DNA of 64,000 nt from Dyella sp. AtDHG13 (GCF_003201105.1 NZ_QICJ01000003.1:248001-312000), one strand, 5' to 3'; counted from the first letter of the stretch, positions 24,832 to 34,619 are shown. Numbers and translations are program-made. Notes: generated by a model from the letters alone, not told the origin.

Positions 24832-25590
24832 AGGCATTTCCTTCGATGGGGCGGCGTCGGCGCCCCCCGCGGCTACTAGGTCGATGGCCGACAGCAAGGC
24901 GTCACCTTCGACAGGTCCGCGCAAGAGCAGCGTCTTATCGGACTGGCGGTCTTGCAGGCGCAACGTGGGTGTGGCGGCAATCTGCTGCTGGGCGGCTTCG
25001 GCGGCCTGCGCGCGGATCGCCGCGTCGGCCGCCGCGCCGTCCACGCACTGCTGCGCGGCTGGCGTGAGGCCGGGATAACGCAAGCCTTCGGGGAGGCCCT
25101 GGCCGTCGCCGCGGGTGTGGGCGTAGACCCATTCGACGGCCTGCCAGAACGCCGCCTGGCCGCCGTGCAGGCCGACGCATTCGACCAGGCGGGCCTCGGT
25201 GGACGCCGCTGGTTCGTGCATCGCCAGCGGCAGGTGGTGCCACTGCCAAGCCACGTCGGGATGCGCGTCGATCCAGCGCTTGAGCACCGTGAAGTACGCG
25301 CGGCAGAACGGGCATTCAAGGTCGGCGTATTCGATGACCGTGAAACGCGCATCCGAGCGGCCGTAGCGCCAGGGCGGGCCGGCCGGCATCGGCGCGGCTG
25401 GCCGCGCGTTGAGCAGCGTATCGGGCTTGACCCCGCCGAGCATCCCGACGGGCAGCGTCGTCGCAGCGGGGTCGGCGCTGGGCGAAGTATCCGGACGCAG
25501 CATCGCCCAGACCACGACGACGATGAGCAGCGCCAATGCCGCGAGCCCGGCCAGGACGACGCGGGAACGATCGAGACGAGGCCAGCGCAT
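24802..25590 (-). CDS. DsbA/DsbG-like thioredoxin-fold protein of the transfer module
   Basis: 262 residues. N-terminal membrane anchor (about 10-31), then a thioredoxin fold with the redox pair CPFC at 93-96 ([18 protein letters not shown]) and a cis-Pro segment AATPTLRLQ near 208. It would act in the periplasm on Cys-rich T4SS proteins such as the TraU-like and TIGR03755 proteins. Twelve bases separate it from the upstream traC gene, so they are co-transcribed. The stop codon lies inside the leader module of the next gene. Confidence 0.88.
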   Translation of the reverse strand: MRWPRLDRSRVVLAGLAALALLIVVVVWAMLRPDTSPSADPAATTLPVGMLGGVKPDTLLNARPAAPMPAGPPWRYGRSDARFTVIEYADLECPFCRAYFTVLKRWIDAHPDVAWQWHHLPLAMHEPAASTEARLVECVGLHGGQAAFWQAVEWVYAHTRGDGQGLPEGLRYPGLTPAAQQCVDGAAADAAIRAQAAEAAQQQIAATPTLRLQDRQSDKTLLLRGPVEGDALLSAIDLVAAGGADAAPSKEMPAESPGDMPR

Positions 25591-25601
25591 GTCGATCTCC
25601 T

Positions 25602-28514
25602 TCAGGTCAGCGCATCGAGCGCCAAAGGCTCGATGCCGCGGGCGCGGTCGATCTTCTCGGCCACCTTGAAGGCCGCATCCAGTTCGCCGATGCCGTGCTG
25701 GCGCATCAACTGGAAGCGCTCGGCCTTCTCCTCCGGCTCGGTTTGCGCGAGCGCAAGGTACAGGCTGGGTGGCACCGCGCGGAACAGCACTTCCATGCTT
25801 TTGGAAAGGATCACGCCCTCGCTGAAACTGCCGGCCTGCTTGCGCGCCGAGAGCATCAAGGCCTTCTGCGCCGGGTTCAGCTCGCGGAAGCGCGCGATCT
25901 TCTCGACCTCATCGGGCGGCATGGACAGGCAAATCCACCACTCGATCATGTTCAGCATCGGCTCGGCCGCCTTGGGCAGGTCGTCGATGTTCTGCGTCGC
26001 CAGCCAGTACCACGCGCCGAGCTTGCGCCACATCTTGGTGATCTTGACGACGTAGGGCGCAAGCAGCGGGTTCTTGGTGATGATGTGGCCTTCGTCCGTG
26101 ACGTTGATGATCGGCCGGCCCAGGAACTGGTCGCGCTCGGCGATGTTGTTGACCGTGTTGATGAGGCTGATGTACGCGATCGACAACTGCGCGTTGTAGC
26201 CCTCGCGCGCGAAGGTCGCCAGGTCGACGATGGTGATGTCGGCCTCGGGCCAGGGCGTGCCGGGCCGATCGAACATCTGGCCGTCCACGCCCTGGCAGAA
26301 CATATCCATGGCATCGGCCATTTCCAGCAGTCGCGCGCGACGCGCTTCCGGCAGCGTGGCGTCGCGGGCGCGCTCGCGCAGCGCATCGCGCACGTCGCGC
26401 GTGAGCACGGTGCGCTTCTCGCTGACGCAGCGCTGGGCTGCGTCGAGGATGCACTGGCGGATCAGACTGCGGTCGGCACGCGTCATGCGCGCTTCTTCCT
26501 TGTCTTCGCCGCCGGTGATCATCAGGCGCGCGGTGATTTCCAGTTCACCCAGCACGTCGCGCTGCTCGTCCGCGTCCGCAGCCTGAGCCTTCTCGTCGCG
26601 GTCCTCGTCCAGGTCGTCGGCGTCGAGTGTCTGCACCTGGCTCGGTGTCTCGACGAGGCGATGCGCATCGGCGAACGGCGCGAGGCTTACGCCCGCGCCG
26701 GGCGCGAGCTTGACACGATGCACCTTCAGGCCCAGGCGTGCGGCGAAGTCGCCGAACAGGCCGAAGCTGTTGCCGGCTTCCACGATGAACATGCGCGGCC
26801 GGTAGATCGCCGTGACCTGGTTCAGGATGTTGTTCAGCGTGGCCGACTTGCCCGAGCCGGTGGGGCCGAACAGGAACAGGTGTGCGTTCATCTGCCGGTC
26901 GAGGCGGTTCAGCGGATCGAAGGTGATCGGCCCCCCGCCGCGGTTGAAGAACGTGATGCCCGGATGGCCCGTGCCCTGGCTGCGGCCCCACACAGGCGCG
27001 AGGTTCGCGGCATGCTGCGCGAACATCAGTTGCGTGTACCACTGCCGTTTGTCGAGTGCGGGGTCGAACACGCAGGGCAGCCAGCGCAGGTAGCTGTTGA
27101 GCGGCGCCACCTCGTCTTCCTCGCGCACCGGCTGCAGGCCGGCGTTGAGCATGACGTTGACCAGTTGCAGGCCGCGTGCATCGAGCTCGTCGAGGTCGCG
27201 GCCGCGCAGGTAGAACGCCAGCGCGCCGCGATAGAGCTTGTGCGCCGAGCCGATCAGGCCGCGCGCCTGCTGCACGTCTTGGCGAGTCTGCTCCGAAGCC
27301 AGCGTCTCGCCGACCGACTTCCGGGCCAGGTGGTTCAGGTGCGCTTCGAGCACGTCCTGCGGCGTGGCGACGACCGTGAGGCAGAGGATGGTGTCCTCGG
27401 GCATCTGGTCGAACAGGGCATTGACCGCATCGCCACCCTTGCGCGTCTCGCCGGTGAGGTGGCCGGTCGCTGGCGGCATGCGCAGCCGATCCATCACGAC
27501 GACCCGGTGCGGCATGCCGTCGAAGGACCAGGTGCCACTGTCCACGTCGGAGCGCGGCCGGCCGAAGAACAGGCGCTGCGCGAAGTCGCCGCCCGCCAGT
27601 TCTACCTCAGCGTCGCTCCCGCCTGCTTCCGCTTCATCGGGATAGCGCGTGAGCGCATAGAAGCGCTCGCGGTCCTCGGCGCCGGGTCCGAGCAGCGTCG
27701 GATGCGGGTTGAACCAGCGCAGTAGCCAGTCGTGGACGTCGGCTGCGGCCAGGCGCCTGGCCTTCACGCCCGCGTTCGCCAGGCCGCCGGCGAGCCGGTC
27801 GCAGATCGTGGCGAGGGCCTGCTCCGGGGACTGGCCGCGGCGGGCTGTTGCAGCGTTGGGCGAGCGCCGGTAGACCACCATGCGTACACGCCGCACTTGG
27901 CCGCGCCACGGCAGACGCGTGACCGTCGTGTCCTCGAACAGGCCTCCGGGCTTGGCGATGGCGCGCAGGTGGTGCGCGAAAAACTTCAGATAGAACTCGG
28001 TGAAGGCACTCCCCTGCGCGCGCGGGCGCACGTAGTCCCCCAGGGTGCGCAGGTAGTGGTCCCAGGTCGATTCGTCCTGGGCGTAGAGCTGCACAATCCA
28101 GGGGTGGTCATCCAGCTCGTCGAACGAATCCTGCAGCGCGTTCTCCAGTGCATCGCGTGCCCGCCACAGCCAGGCCATCTCGCGGCCTTCGGTGCCTACC
28201 GGCGCCAGCTCGAAAAAAGCCGCCACGGACTGACCGTCTTCGAGCAGCATGCTCTTGGAGCCGGGCAGGTATTCGACCCAGGGCAGCAGGTCTGCGAACG
28301 CGGGCGCGACGTCGTAGAGCCGCTGGTGGTCGGCCTCGGTCGCTGTGCCGTGCGGCCGCGCGCGACCCGGCTCGGGAATGCCGGCGTCGGCCAGCCTCTC
28401 TACGTGTCGCTCCCAGGCGTCGCAGTCGTCGCGATCCTCGTCGGGGGCTTCCACCGGCAGGGTCGAGACGAAATCAGGCGACACCGCCTTGCGCGGCCAT
28501 GGCAACCAGGCCAT
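25602..28514 (-). CDS. traC: VirB4/TraC-type conjugation ATPase (TIGR03744)
   Basis: 970 residues, full length for the PFL_4706 family. Walker A GPTGSGKSAT near residue 550, Walker B region INVTDEGHII near 803, and ATQNIDDLP downstream. It powers pilus assembly and substrate transfer at the inner membrane. The start MAWLPWPRK overlaps the upstream lipoprotein stop (ATGA-type overlap), so expression is coupled. Residues 620-660 contain an acidic, Asp-rich insertion (DADDLDEDRDEKAQAADADE). Confidence 0.95.
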   Translation of the reverse strand: MAWLPWPRKAVSPDFVSTLPVEAPDEDRDDCDAWERHVERLADAGIPEPGRARPHGTATEADHQRLYDVAPAFADLLPWVEYLPGSKSMLLEDGQSVAAFFELAPVGTEGREMAWLWRARDALENALQDSFDELDDHPWIVQLYAQDESTWDHYLRTLGDYVRPRAQGSAFTEFYLKFFAHHLRAIAKPGGLFEDTTVTRLPWRGQVRRVRMVVYRRSPNAATARRGQSPEQALATICDRLAGGLANAGVKARRLAAADVHDWLLRWFNPHPTLLGPGAEDRERFYALTRYPDEAEAGGSDAEVELAGGDFAQRLFFGRPRSDVDSGTWSFDGMPHRVVVMDRLRMPPATGHLTGETRKGGDAVNALFDQMPEDTILCLTVVATPQDVLEAHLNHLARKSVGETLASEQTRQDVQQARGLIGSAHKLYRGALAFYLRGRDLDELDARGLQLVNVMLNAGLQPVREEDEVAPLNSYLRWLPCVFDPALDKRQWYTQLMFAQHAANLAPVWGRSQGTGHPGITFFNRGGGPITFDPLNRLDRQMNAHLFLFGPTGSGKSATLNNILNQVTAIYRPRMFIVEAGNSFGLFGDFAARLGLKVHRVKLAPGAGVSLAPFADAHRLVETPSQVQTLDADDLDEDRDEKAQAADADEQRDVLGELEITARLMITGGEDKEEARMTRADRSLIRQCILDAAQRCVSEKRTVLTRDVRDALRERARDATLPEARRARLLEMADAMDMFCQGVDGQMFDRPGTPWPEADITIVDLATFAREGYNAQLSIAYISLINTVNNIAERDQFLGRPIINVTDEGHIITKNPLLAPYVVKITKMWRKLGAWYWLATQNIDDLPKAAEPMLNMIEWWICLSMPPDEVEKIARFRELNPAQKALMLSARKQAGSFSEGVILSKSMEVLFRAVPPSLYLALAQTEPEEKAERFQLMRQHGIGELDAAFKVAEKIDRARGIEPLALDALT

Positions 28515-28963
28515 CAGTAGTCCTCCAGCCGCTCGCCCGGCATTGCGTACTGCACGCGCTGGTACAGCGGGAAAACGGTGCTGTAGCCTGGAACCGGCAC
28601 GGGATCGGTGCCGGCCAGGTGCGGGAACACGTACATGACGAGATCGGGATTGGGCAGACGCCGGAACTGGCGGTAAATCTCGTTGCTCGCCGTGCGCGTG
28701 TACGCGGCGTTGCCCGCGGGCGTCGCACGGGTGTCGGCGTCGGTCAGCGGGCGCCGCAGGCTTTGGCGCGCATCGAGCAGCTGGCGTGCGGCCTGCCCGC
28801 CGACCGCGCCGCCTGCGCTACTGCCGCCGCCCGTCTCCTGCTGCCAGATGTCAAACATCGTGCTGTCGCCATGGGGCAGCAGTTTTTCCTTGCTCGTCGC
28901 GCAGCCACCCAGCACTGCGATGGTGAGCACGGTCGCCACAGCTTCAATCCAGATCCGACGCAT
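28514..28963 (-). CDS. ICE transfer lipoprotein (TIGR03751)
   Basis: 149 residues with a clear lipobox: hydrophobic leader then VLGGC, Cys at residue 21. The mature part contains LPHGDSTMFDIWQQETGG, the family signature. It probably fills the VirB7/TraV role at the outer-membrane core. It overlaps the TraB-like gene upstream by ~20 bases and the traC gene downstream by one base, so the cluster is tightly coupled. Confidence 0.9.
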   Translation of the reverse strand: MRRIWIEAVATVLTIAVLGGCATSKEKLLPHGDSTMFDIWQQETGGGSSAGGAVGGQAARQLLDARQSLRRPLTDADTRATPAGNAAYTRTASNEIYRQFRRLPNPDLVMYVFPHLAGTDPVPVPGYSTVFPLYQRVQYAMPGERLEDY

Positions 28964-30452
28964 GGGTGCCTCCGAGGGTGTGATTGACCCGGCGCCCCTT
29001 GGCGTCGTAGTCGATGAGAAGCGGACGCTCCAGGTGCACGGCGACCTTGGCGCCGGGCTGCACATACACCGCGGCGAAGGCCTGGCCGTAGAGCTTGTTG
29101 ACCCACTGCGACATCTCCTGCACGCCACCCGCCAGGATGCGGCCCATGGCCTCGTTGCCGCTGATGCCGACGGTGCCGAGCGAACCGTTGCTGTTGGCGA
29201 CTACGGCCACGCTGCCGTTGTCGGACTTGATGAGCGACGCCGCGCCGGCCCCCGCAGCGGTGATCAGTGCCTGGCTGCCCAGGTATTGCTGCGCATTGCT
29301 GCGCCGCTCGCCGCTGACGCAGGGGATGCCATAGGGATCGCTGATCCAGCCCAGGCCGCCTTGCGTGGAGCCGGTGCTGCCACCGCCGTTGCTGCCGCTG
29401 TTCGTGCCGCCACCGGTTTGACTGCCGTCCTGCCCGAGCTTGCTGTCGTCGGGCATGGTGCGGACGGTGCCATCGTTGAAGACGAACGTGACGGAGCGGA
29501 TGTTTCCGCGCACGCACGAGAGCGTCCAGTCACCCGAGGCCGTGCCGCTGACCACGGCGCCGGCCACGTCGGGAATGTCGATGCCGTTGGCCGTGAGGTT
29601 GTCGGGGCCGATCAGCACCTTGAACGGAAAGGCGTCGTGCACCGTGCCGTCGACCGGCACGCGGCCGATCAGCGCGGTCATGGCGATCGAGCCCATGAGG
29701 GTCGCATTCGTGGGTACCGTGTAGACCGGCCGGGTCGAGCTGCGCACCGCGCCTGCCGCCTGCGTACCGGCATCCGCCACGGTGTCGGCGGCATTCGACA
29801 GGGTTTTCTGCGCCGGGCCGAAGCTGGTGGGAAAGCTCGGGCTGCTGGCCGCGCTGCCGTTCTTGGCCTGCGGCTTCGCGTCATCCGGTTCCACCCAGCG
29901 TGTGCCTGCCGTGCCACTGGTGCTGCCGCGATTGCCCGCGCCCTGGCCACTACCGAAGTTCTTGCCGTCGCCGTCTTCCAGACCGAGACCCACGGGCAGA
30001 TCGGCCTGACTGCTCTTGCTGGAGAGTCCGTCGAGGCGCTTTTGCAGATCTTGCAGCAGGCCCTGGGTCTGCTGGCGGTCGTTGGCCACCTGGTCGCGGT
30101 CTTGCTGGATGCGACCGCGCTCGCCGTCCAGCGCGGTCTGGATGCGCTGATCGATCGCGCTCTCGCGGGCGCGCATGCGCTCGTTCTCGGTCTTCTGGTT
30201 CTTGTTGTCGGTGAGCGCGGTCTGCAGCTCGTTGCGCAGTTGCTTGACCTGAGCGACCAGAGTGGCGACGGTATCGCGGGGCGTATCGCCCTCGATGCCG
30301 AGTGCCTTCATCTCCTCGGGCGTGAGCTGGGTGGCGGCACCGGCCGGCGCGGGCTTGCCACTGCGATCACCCGAGAACAGCTTGATGCCGGCGAACAGCA
30401 GGAGCAGCGCCATCGGGATCAGCAGCCACTTCAGGAGCGGATTACTTTTCAT
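28944..30452 (-). CDS. TraB/VirB10-like protein (TIGR03752 / PFL_4705 family)
   Basis: 502 residues. One N-terminal membrane helix (about 8-27), a coiled coil around 70-150 (LVAQVKQLRNELQTALTDNKNQKTENERM), then a VirB10/TraB-like beta domain from about 240. The layout, an inner-membrane anchor plus a periplasmic domain reaching the outer membrane, is that of the energy-sensing T4SS scaffold. The start was set at MKSNPLLKWLLIP, which overlaps the TraK-like gene by 11 bases. Confidence 0.9.
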   Translation of the reverse strand: MKSNPLLKWLLIPMALLLLFAGIKLFSGDRSGKPAPAGAATQLTPEEMKALGIEGDTPRDTVATLVAQVKQLRNELQTALTDNKNQKTENERMRARESAIDQRIQTALDGERGRIQQDRDQVANDRQQTQGLLQDLQKRLDGLSSKSSQADLPVGLGLEDGDGKNFGSGQGAGNRGSTSGTAGTRWVEPDDAKPQAKNGSAASSPSFPTSFGPAQKTLSNAADTVADAGTQAAGAVRSSTRPVYTVPTNATLMGSIAMTALIGRVPVDGTVHDAFPFKVLIGPDNLTANGIDIPDVAGAVVSGTASGDWTLSCVRGNIRSVTFVFNDGTVRTMPDDSKLGQDGSQTGGGTNSGSNGGGSTGSTQGGLGWISDPYGIPCVSGERRSNAQQYLGSQALITAAGAGAASLIKSDNGSVAVVANSNGSLGTVGISGNEAMGRILAGGVQEMSQWVNKLYGQAFAAVYVQPGAKVAVHLERPLLIDYDAKGRRVNHTLGGTHASDLD

Positions 30453-31380
30453 CGCCGGCTCCTTGCGCTGCGCGGGGTGCACCGGCGGCACCTGCCGCAC
30501 CGGCGGCGGGCAGGTTCACGGTAGCGTCGATGCGGCTGATCTTGGGCAACAGCGAATCGGCCAGGCCGTGCCCGCGAGTGACGAGGTAGACGACCGTCGT
30601 GTCGGTCGATTGCCCGGCCGGTCCCAGGCTCGCATGCTGGAAGGTGGCCGCCACGAAGTCGCCCTGCAGGGCACGCGGGTCGAGTTCCAGCGCGCGGGCC
30701 GTGGTGTTGACGAGGCCCACCGCCGTCACCCACTGGTCTTCGAGCCGCCAGGCGGCCAGCGCGCGGGCGCGCACCGGCAGCGTCGGCAGCAGCGTGTCCA
30801 GCGCGAGCTCGCGGCGCAGGTTCACGCGAGCGATGCCGGCGACAGGCTCAACGGTGCGCAGCGGCGCGTACAGGTTCTGCGCGGCGTAGCGCGTGAGCAC
30901 GACGGCCACCGGCGTCTCGCGCCGGCGGGCGCGGGACGCAGCGTTGTCGGGTGACTCCTCGTCATCGGTCTTGGCGACCGAGGCGGCTTGCTCGCCGTAG
31001 CGCACGGCCGCTGTCTCGCCGTCGACGATGCGCACCGGCTCCAGCGCAGCCTGGCCCGCCTTGGCCGGCTCTGCGGCGATGTCGAGCAGGATCAGCGCGC
31101 CAGAATCCACGTCCTGCAGTTGCAGCCGCGTGGGCGGGATCGGCTGGGTCGCGCGCAGGTAGATCGCACCGCCCGCGCTCTGCACGCGCAGGCTCTCGCC
31201 TACCGAAGGCGGCACGCCGACGCGCACGTTGCGGTCGATGAAGACCACGCGTTCCTGGTTCACCACCAGCGGCACCGCGAGCGGCAAGCGCTCCCAGCGC
31301 AGGATTTCGACGGCGCGCGCGGGCGCGAACGCAAGAAACAAGAGGATGCCGGCCAGGGCCGGCAGCACGGTGCGCTTCAT
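30442..31380 (-). CDS. TraK/VirB9-like secreted protein (TIGR03749 / PFL_4704 family)
   Basis: 312 residues with a signal peptide (LFLAFAPARAVE, cleavage near residue 23). The mature N-terminus VEILRWERLPLAVPLVVNQERVVFIDRNVRVGVP is typical of this family and of TraK. It should be a periplasmic/outer-membrane core component with the TraB-like protein and the lipoprotein. It overlaps the VirB8-like gene upstream by four bases. Confidence 0.9.
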   Translation of the reverse strand: MKRTVLPALAGILLFLAFAPARAVEILRWERLPLAVPLVVNQERVVFIDRNVRVGVPPSVGESLRVQSAGGAIYLRATQPIPPTRLQLQDVDSGALILLDIAAEPAKAGQAALEPVRIVDGETAAVRYGEQAASVAKTDDEESPDNAASRARRRETPVAVVLTRYAAQNLYAPLRTVEPVAGIARVNLRRELALDTLLPTLPVRARALAAWRLEDQWVTAVGLVNTTARALELDPRALQGDFVAATFQHASLGPAGQSTDTTVVYLVTRGHGLADSLLPKISRIDATVNLPAAGAAGAAGAPRAAQGAGDEK

Positions 31381-32153
31381 GGGGTGTCTCCCTGCGAGGC
31401 GGATGCGGGATTGCCGGGATTGGTGGGGGTGGCGAAGTTGGCCGGATTGGCGGCACCGCCAGACTTGGCCGGCACCATCGGCAGCGCGGTCGATGGATTG
31501 GCCGGCGAAGCGGCCGGTGCCGTCGTCGGCGCCTCGATGCGCTGCGGCGCGTTCGCGTAGCAGTCCAGGGCCAAGCCGAACGGGTTGTGCTCCGGGTCGA
31601 TGTCCATGCGCACGACCTTGAGCGCGTAGCGCACCAGCGCGCGCTTGACCTGTTCCGAGCCGAGGTATTCGTCAGCGCTCACGTCCAGCGTGACGATCCA
31701 GTCGCGCGTTGACAGCACCTGCACACGCGTGGTCGGGTCGTCGCCATAGCCGCGCCCCGGAATCTCATAGATGCCGCGAACCCGCTGCCTCAGCTCGCCA
31801 TTGCCGCGCCGGTACTCGTAGTCCTGCTGCAGGAAAGCCCGGCAGCTCGGCGTGAGGTAGGGCGACAAGGAGCGCAAATTGCGCGGGTAATCCTCCTCGC
31901 CATTGGTCGGCCAGCGCTGCACCTGCTGCCAGATGTAGAACGAGAAGGCATAGACGCTTTCGGGCGGCACCTCCCACCACGGGCGCGTGCTGCCTGAGCG
32001 CAGGTCCGGGGGCACGTGGATGGTCAGGCGCTTGGGTGCGTTCCACCAGCCCATGCCCAGGAGCAGCGCGATGACCAGCAGCGCGACGGCGCCCTGGCGC
32101 AAGGTGCGGACGTGGGCCTGCAGGTGCACCACCTCGTTCTTGAAACGACTCAT
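31377..32153 (-). CDS. VirB8/TraE-like inner-membrane protein (TIGR03746 / PFL_4703 family)
   Basis: 258 residues. One membrane helix near 20-40 (AVALLVIALLLGMGWW), then the periplasmic domain with PPDLRSGSTRPWWEVPPESVYAFSFYIWQQVQRWP. The C-terminal 45 residues are low-complexity Ala/Pro/Asn. ATG 32153 was chosen; the same frame stays open 115 codons upstream but that part is antisense-like and overlaps the preceding gene in another frame. Confidence 0.9.
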   Translation of the reverse strand: MSRFKNEVVHLQAHVRTLRQGAVALLVIALLLGMGWWNAPKRLTIHVPPDLRSGSTRPWWEVPPESVYAFSFYIWQQVQRWPTNGEEDYPRNLRSLSPYLTPSCRAFLQQDYEYRRGNGELRQRVRGIYEIPGRGYGDDPTTRVQVLSTRDWIVTLDVSADEYLGSEQVKRALVRYALKVVRMDIDPEHNPFGLALDCYANAPQRIEAPTTAPAASPANPSTALPMVPAKSGGAANPANFATPTNPGNPASASQGDTP

Positions 32154-32626
32154 GCGGCACCCCGCGAAGAACGCTGGATCAGTCGAAACGCAGGAGATCG
32201 CCGGTTGGTCAGTAGGCGCCGCGTGCTCCACCAGCCCGAGCGGGTGATGAGCTGGCCGCCGCCCACATGCGCGGCCAGCGCCGGGTAGCGCAGCGCGAGC
32301 CGCCATTGCAGTTGCCGGTACAGCCAAGTGTCGGGGCGCCCGCGCTTGTAGCGGCGCAGCAGGCCGCCTCCCACGAAGACGCCGACGCCGATGCCCAGGA
32401 CGATCAACGTGGGCACCATGGCGATGCTGCGCGTGAGCCAGGCCAGCGGCAGGCCGGCCATGAAGCCGGCTGCCGCCGACAGGCCGGCGCAGACCCACAG
32501 CTCGTCGGCGGTGAGCCCGCGCACGACCACCGGATCGCGGTTGAGGCGATGCGGCAGGAAGCTCACGAGCCCATCGCGCGGGCCGCCGTGGGCAGCGTCC
32601 TGCAGGCTTTCGGCATGGCCGGCCAT
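32150..32626 (-). CDS. TraL/VirB3-like ICE membrane protein (TIGR03750)
   Basis: 158 residues. LPHRLNRDPVVVRGLTADELW precedes two hydrophobic segments (about 45-65 and 68-88), then RRYKRGRPDTWLYRQLQWRL, the conserved C-terminal signature shared with TraL-type proteins. It helps anchor the pilus assembly machine to the inner membrane. It overlaps the VirB8-like start by four bases and follows the pilin-like gene by ten bases. Confidence 0.9.
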   Translation of the reverse strand: MAGHAESLQDAAHGGPRDGLVSFLPHRLNRDPVVVRGLTADELWVCAGLSAAAGFMAGLPLAWLTRSIAMVPTLIVLGIGVGVFVGGGLLRRYKRGRPDTWLYRQLQWRLALRYPALAAHVGGGQLITRSGWWSTRRLLTNRRSPAFRLIQRSSRGAA

Positions 32627-32636
32627 CGCGGTGCGC

Positions 32637-33068
32637 TTACAGGACGCCGGTGGCCTTGGTCAGCAGCCAGATGCCGACCACGAGCAGGATGGCGCCGACG
32701 GCGACCGTCAGGCCGAACTGCCCCCAAGTCGCGCGGCCGGTATGGATCTCCGAGTACCGCGTGTAGGCGTGGTAGCAGACCCCGATGAACATCGAGGCCA
32801 CGACCAAGAGCGACACCAGGACGACAATGTCATAGCCATAGTTTTGGAGCGTCTGCATGATGCCGCTGCCCGTGCCGCGCGACGGGTCTTCCATCGTGGG
32901 AAGGCCCGCGGCACGAGACGGCCGCGGCGCGGCGAGTGCGGCGAGCGCGGCCAGCGGCGCGAGAGCAGCAGCGCGGCGCGAGAGCAACGACGATGCCGGC
33001 GCGGAAGCGGCCGCGACATCGGATGTCACAGCGGAGGTGCCGGGTGCAACGGAAGAAGACGTGTTCAT
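32637..33068 (-). CDS. putative pilin-like ICE membrane protein (TIGR03745)
   Basis: 143 residues. A long signal-like N-terminus ending AAPRPSRAAG (residue ~54) is followed by two hydrophobic helices (about 80-98 and 120-140) joined by a short polar loop, the layout of VirB2/TraA pilins. The order pilin-TraL-VirB8-TraK-TraB agrees with that assignment. The N-terminal Ala/Ser-rich stretch is longer than in most pilins. Confidence 0.87.
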   Translation of the reverse strand: MNTSSSVAPGTSAVTSDVAAASAPASSLLSRRAAALAPLAALAALAAPRPSRAAGLPTMEDPSRGTGSGIMQTLQNYGYDIVVLVSLLVVASMFIGVCYHAYTRYSEIHTGRATWGQFGLTVAVGAILLVVGIWLLTKATGVL

Positions 33069-33090
33069 GGCGGAATACCTTTCGTGGTGG

Positions 33091-33330
33091 TCAGGACAGG
33101 AGGAAGAAGCCCAGCACCAGGTACATCGCGACGAAGCGCACGATGACGCCGAGAAACTGGCGTTGGGAAAGACGCCGATCGGCCCAGCCGACGTAGGCGG
33201 TACGCATCGCCCACACGCCCCACAGCAGGAGGACGGCGAAGACGAAGCCCAGGGCGACGGTGGAGACGGTCGAAGGCGTGAAGCCGCCGTTAGCCTGGAA
33301 GGCCGCGACCTGATCGGCGGATGGCGTCAT
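33091..33330 (-). CDS. small ICE membrane protein (TIGR03758 / PFL_4700 family)
   Basis: 79 residues with two hydrophobic segments (about 22-42 and 58-77). It starts MTPSADQVAAFQANGGFTPS, the usual family N-terminus. It overlaps the RAQPRD gene by four bases. Two small two-helix proteins side by side resemble a major plus a minor pilin, but the role of this one is not established. Confidence 0.85.
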   Translation of the reverse strand: MTPSADQVAAFQANGGFTPSTVSTVALGFVFAVLLLWGVWAMRTAYVGWADRRLSQRQFLGVIVRFVAMYLVLGFFLLS

Positions 33331-33746
33331 GGCGCCTCCTTGCCGTCCGTGTCGCGGCTGCGCGTGTAGTCGCTGGCCAGCGGCACAGGGTCGCGGGGCT
33401 GGGCGCGTTGCGGCACGAGGTAGTCCTGCACGCCGGCACGCACGCGCTGCACGTCCTCGCGCAGGCGGGCGTAGTCGAAGTGGTAGCGGGTGCGCTCTTG
33501 CGGCGCCGTTGCGGCGGCGTGCGCGGCGAGGCGATCGAGCAGATCAAGTTGTCGAGCCAGCCCGGCAAGTGCCTCGCGCTCGGTGCTGCCATCTCCCGTG
33601 CTCGGTGTGATCGCCGCGCTCGACACGACGGCCGTGTTCGCAGTCGTGGGTGCGTCCGCCGCAAAGGCTTGCACCGTCCCGAGGCAGACGCACAGCAGCA
33701 CGGCGCCGGGACGCAGGATGCGCATGAGACTGCGGGAAGTGTTCAT
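33327..33746 (-). CDS. RAQPRD-family ICE protein
   Basis: 139 residues, signal peptide ending TVQAFAAD. The family-defining string RAQPRDPVPLASDY is present near residues 115-128, preceded by the helical AGLARQLDLLDRL region. A periplasmic accessory protein of unknown role. The start is MNTSRSLMRIL; 21 upstream codons in frame lack support. A 123-bp gap without a recognisable gene separates it from the upstream TIGR03747 gene. Confidence 0.88.
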   Translation of the reverse strand: MNTSRSLMRILRPGAVLLCVCLGTVQAFAADAPTTANTAVVSSAAITPSTGDGSTEREALAGLARQLDLLDRLAAHAAATAPQERTRYHFDYARLREDVQRVRAGVQDYLVPQRAQPRDPVPLASDYTRSRDTDGKEAP

Positions 33747-33869
33747 GAAGCCGTTCTCCGGGGATGCGGATGGCTTCATGCTCGGATCGCGGCCCTTCCA
33801 GCGCCGCAATCAATCGGCATCGGGCGGCGACCGCTTTACGGCGCTGGGCGCCAATTCGGCAACAGCGCG

Positions 33870-34619
33870 CTAGAGGTACTTCTTGAACGTGGCCGACGCG
33901 ACGTCCACCGCAACACCGAGCAGCGCGGCGCTGGGCAGCAGGATCAGCAGCGGATGCACGCTGACCGGCAGCGCCAGGTACGTGACCCAGGGCAGCACGG
34001 CCAGCGGCATCAGCGTGGCCCGCGCGCGGTGGTAGAGGAACCCGGATTCGCGCCCGGCGCCGAAGCGGCGCACGTCGCGGCGCACCAGGCCATCGACGAA
34101 GCCAACAAAGGCGGTCATCAGGAACAGCGGCAGCGTCAAGGTCAGCACCAGCAGCCGCACGAGGAACACGAGCACCGTGTAGGCGGACGCGATCAGGTAG
34201 CTCTCGACGTGGACGTAGACCTGGCCGAGGTAGTAGCGAAAGTCGTGGGCCGTGTTGCCGGCGCCCGCGCGCGACTGCGCGGCCGCGTCGCGTATCCAGT
34301 CGAGCAGGCCGCTCTTGACGAACATCCAGTCGTAGGCGTGCTCGATGAGCCAGCGTGCGCTGCGCCCCGGCTCCTGCACGAGCGCGCTGCGCGCGAAGTG
34401 CTCCGACACGTGGGCGAGCTCGTCGTGGAGCATGGCCTGCGCGTGATGCCAGCCCTGCTCGGGCCAGAAGAAGTGCATGCCGATGCACTCGATGACGATG
34501 CACAGCAGCAGCGAGCCGCACAGCACGCCGAAGAAGCGGAACGGCAGCGTGACCAGACCGGCGATCAGCCCCTGCTGGCGAACCTGCTGGCGCTGCGCGG
34601 CAACGGCGGGGTCGTTCAT
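33870..34619 (-). CDS. ICE membrane protein (TIGR03747 / PFL_4697 family)
   Basis: 249 residues with four hydrophobic regions (about 22-48, 140-170, 205-218, 220-240). Family features include FWPEQGWHHAQAMLHDEL and VHVESYLIASAYTVLVFLVRLL. It overlaps the traD stop (ATGA), so it is made together with the coupling protein; it may assist TraD in the inner membrane. Confidence 0.87.
   Translation of the reverse strand: MNDPAVAAQRQQVRQQGLIAGLVTLPFRFFGVLCGSLLLCIVIECIGMHFFWPEQGWHHAQAMLHDELAHVSEHFARSALVQEPGRSARWLIEHAYDWMFVKSGLLDWIRDAAAQSRAGAGNTAHDFRYYLGQVYVHVESYLIASAYTVLVFLVRLLVLTLTLPLFLMTAFVGFVDGLVRRDVRRFGAGRESGFLYHRARATLMPLAVLPWVTYLALPVSVHPLLILLPSAALLGVAVDVASATFKKYL

Noticed and set aside
31377-32498. 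A 373-residue version of the VirB8-like protein
   Set aside because: The extra 115 residues overlap the TraL-like gene and look like a shadow; ATG 32153 gives a standard VirB8-like N-terminus.
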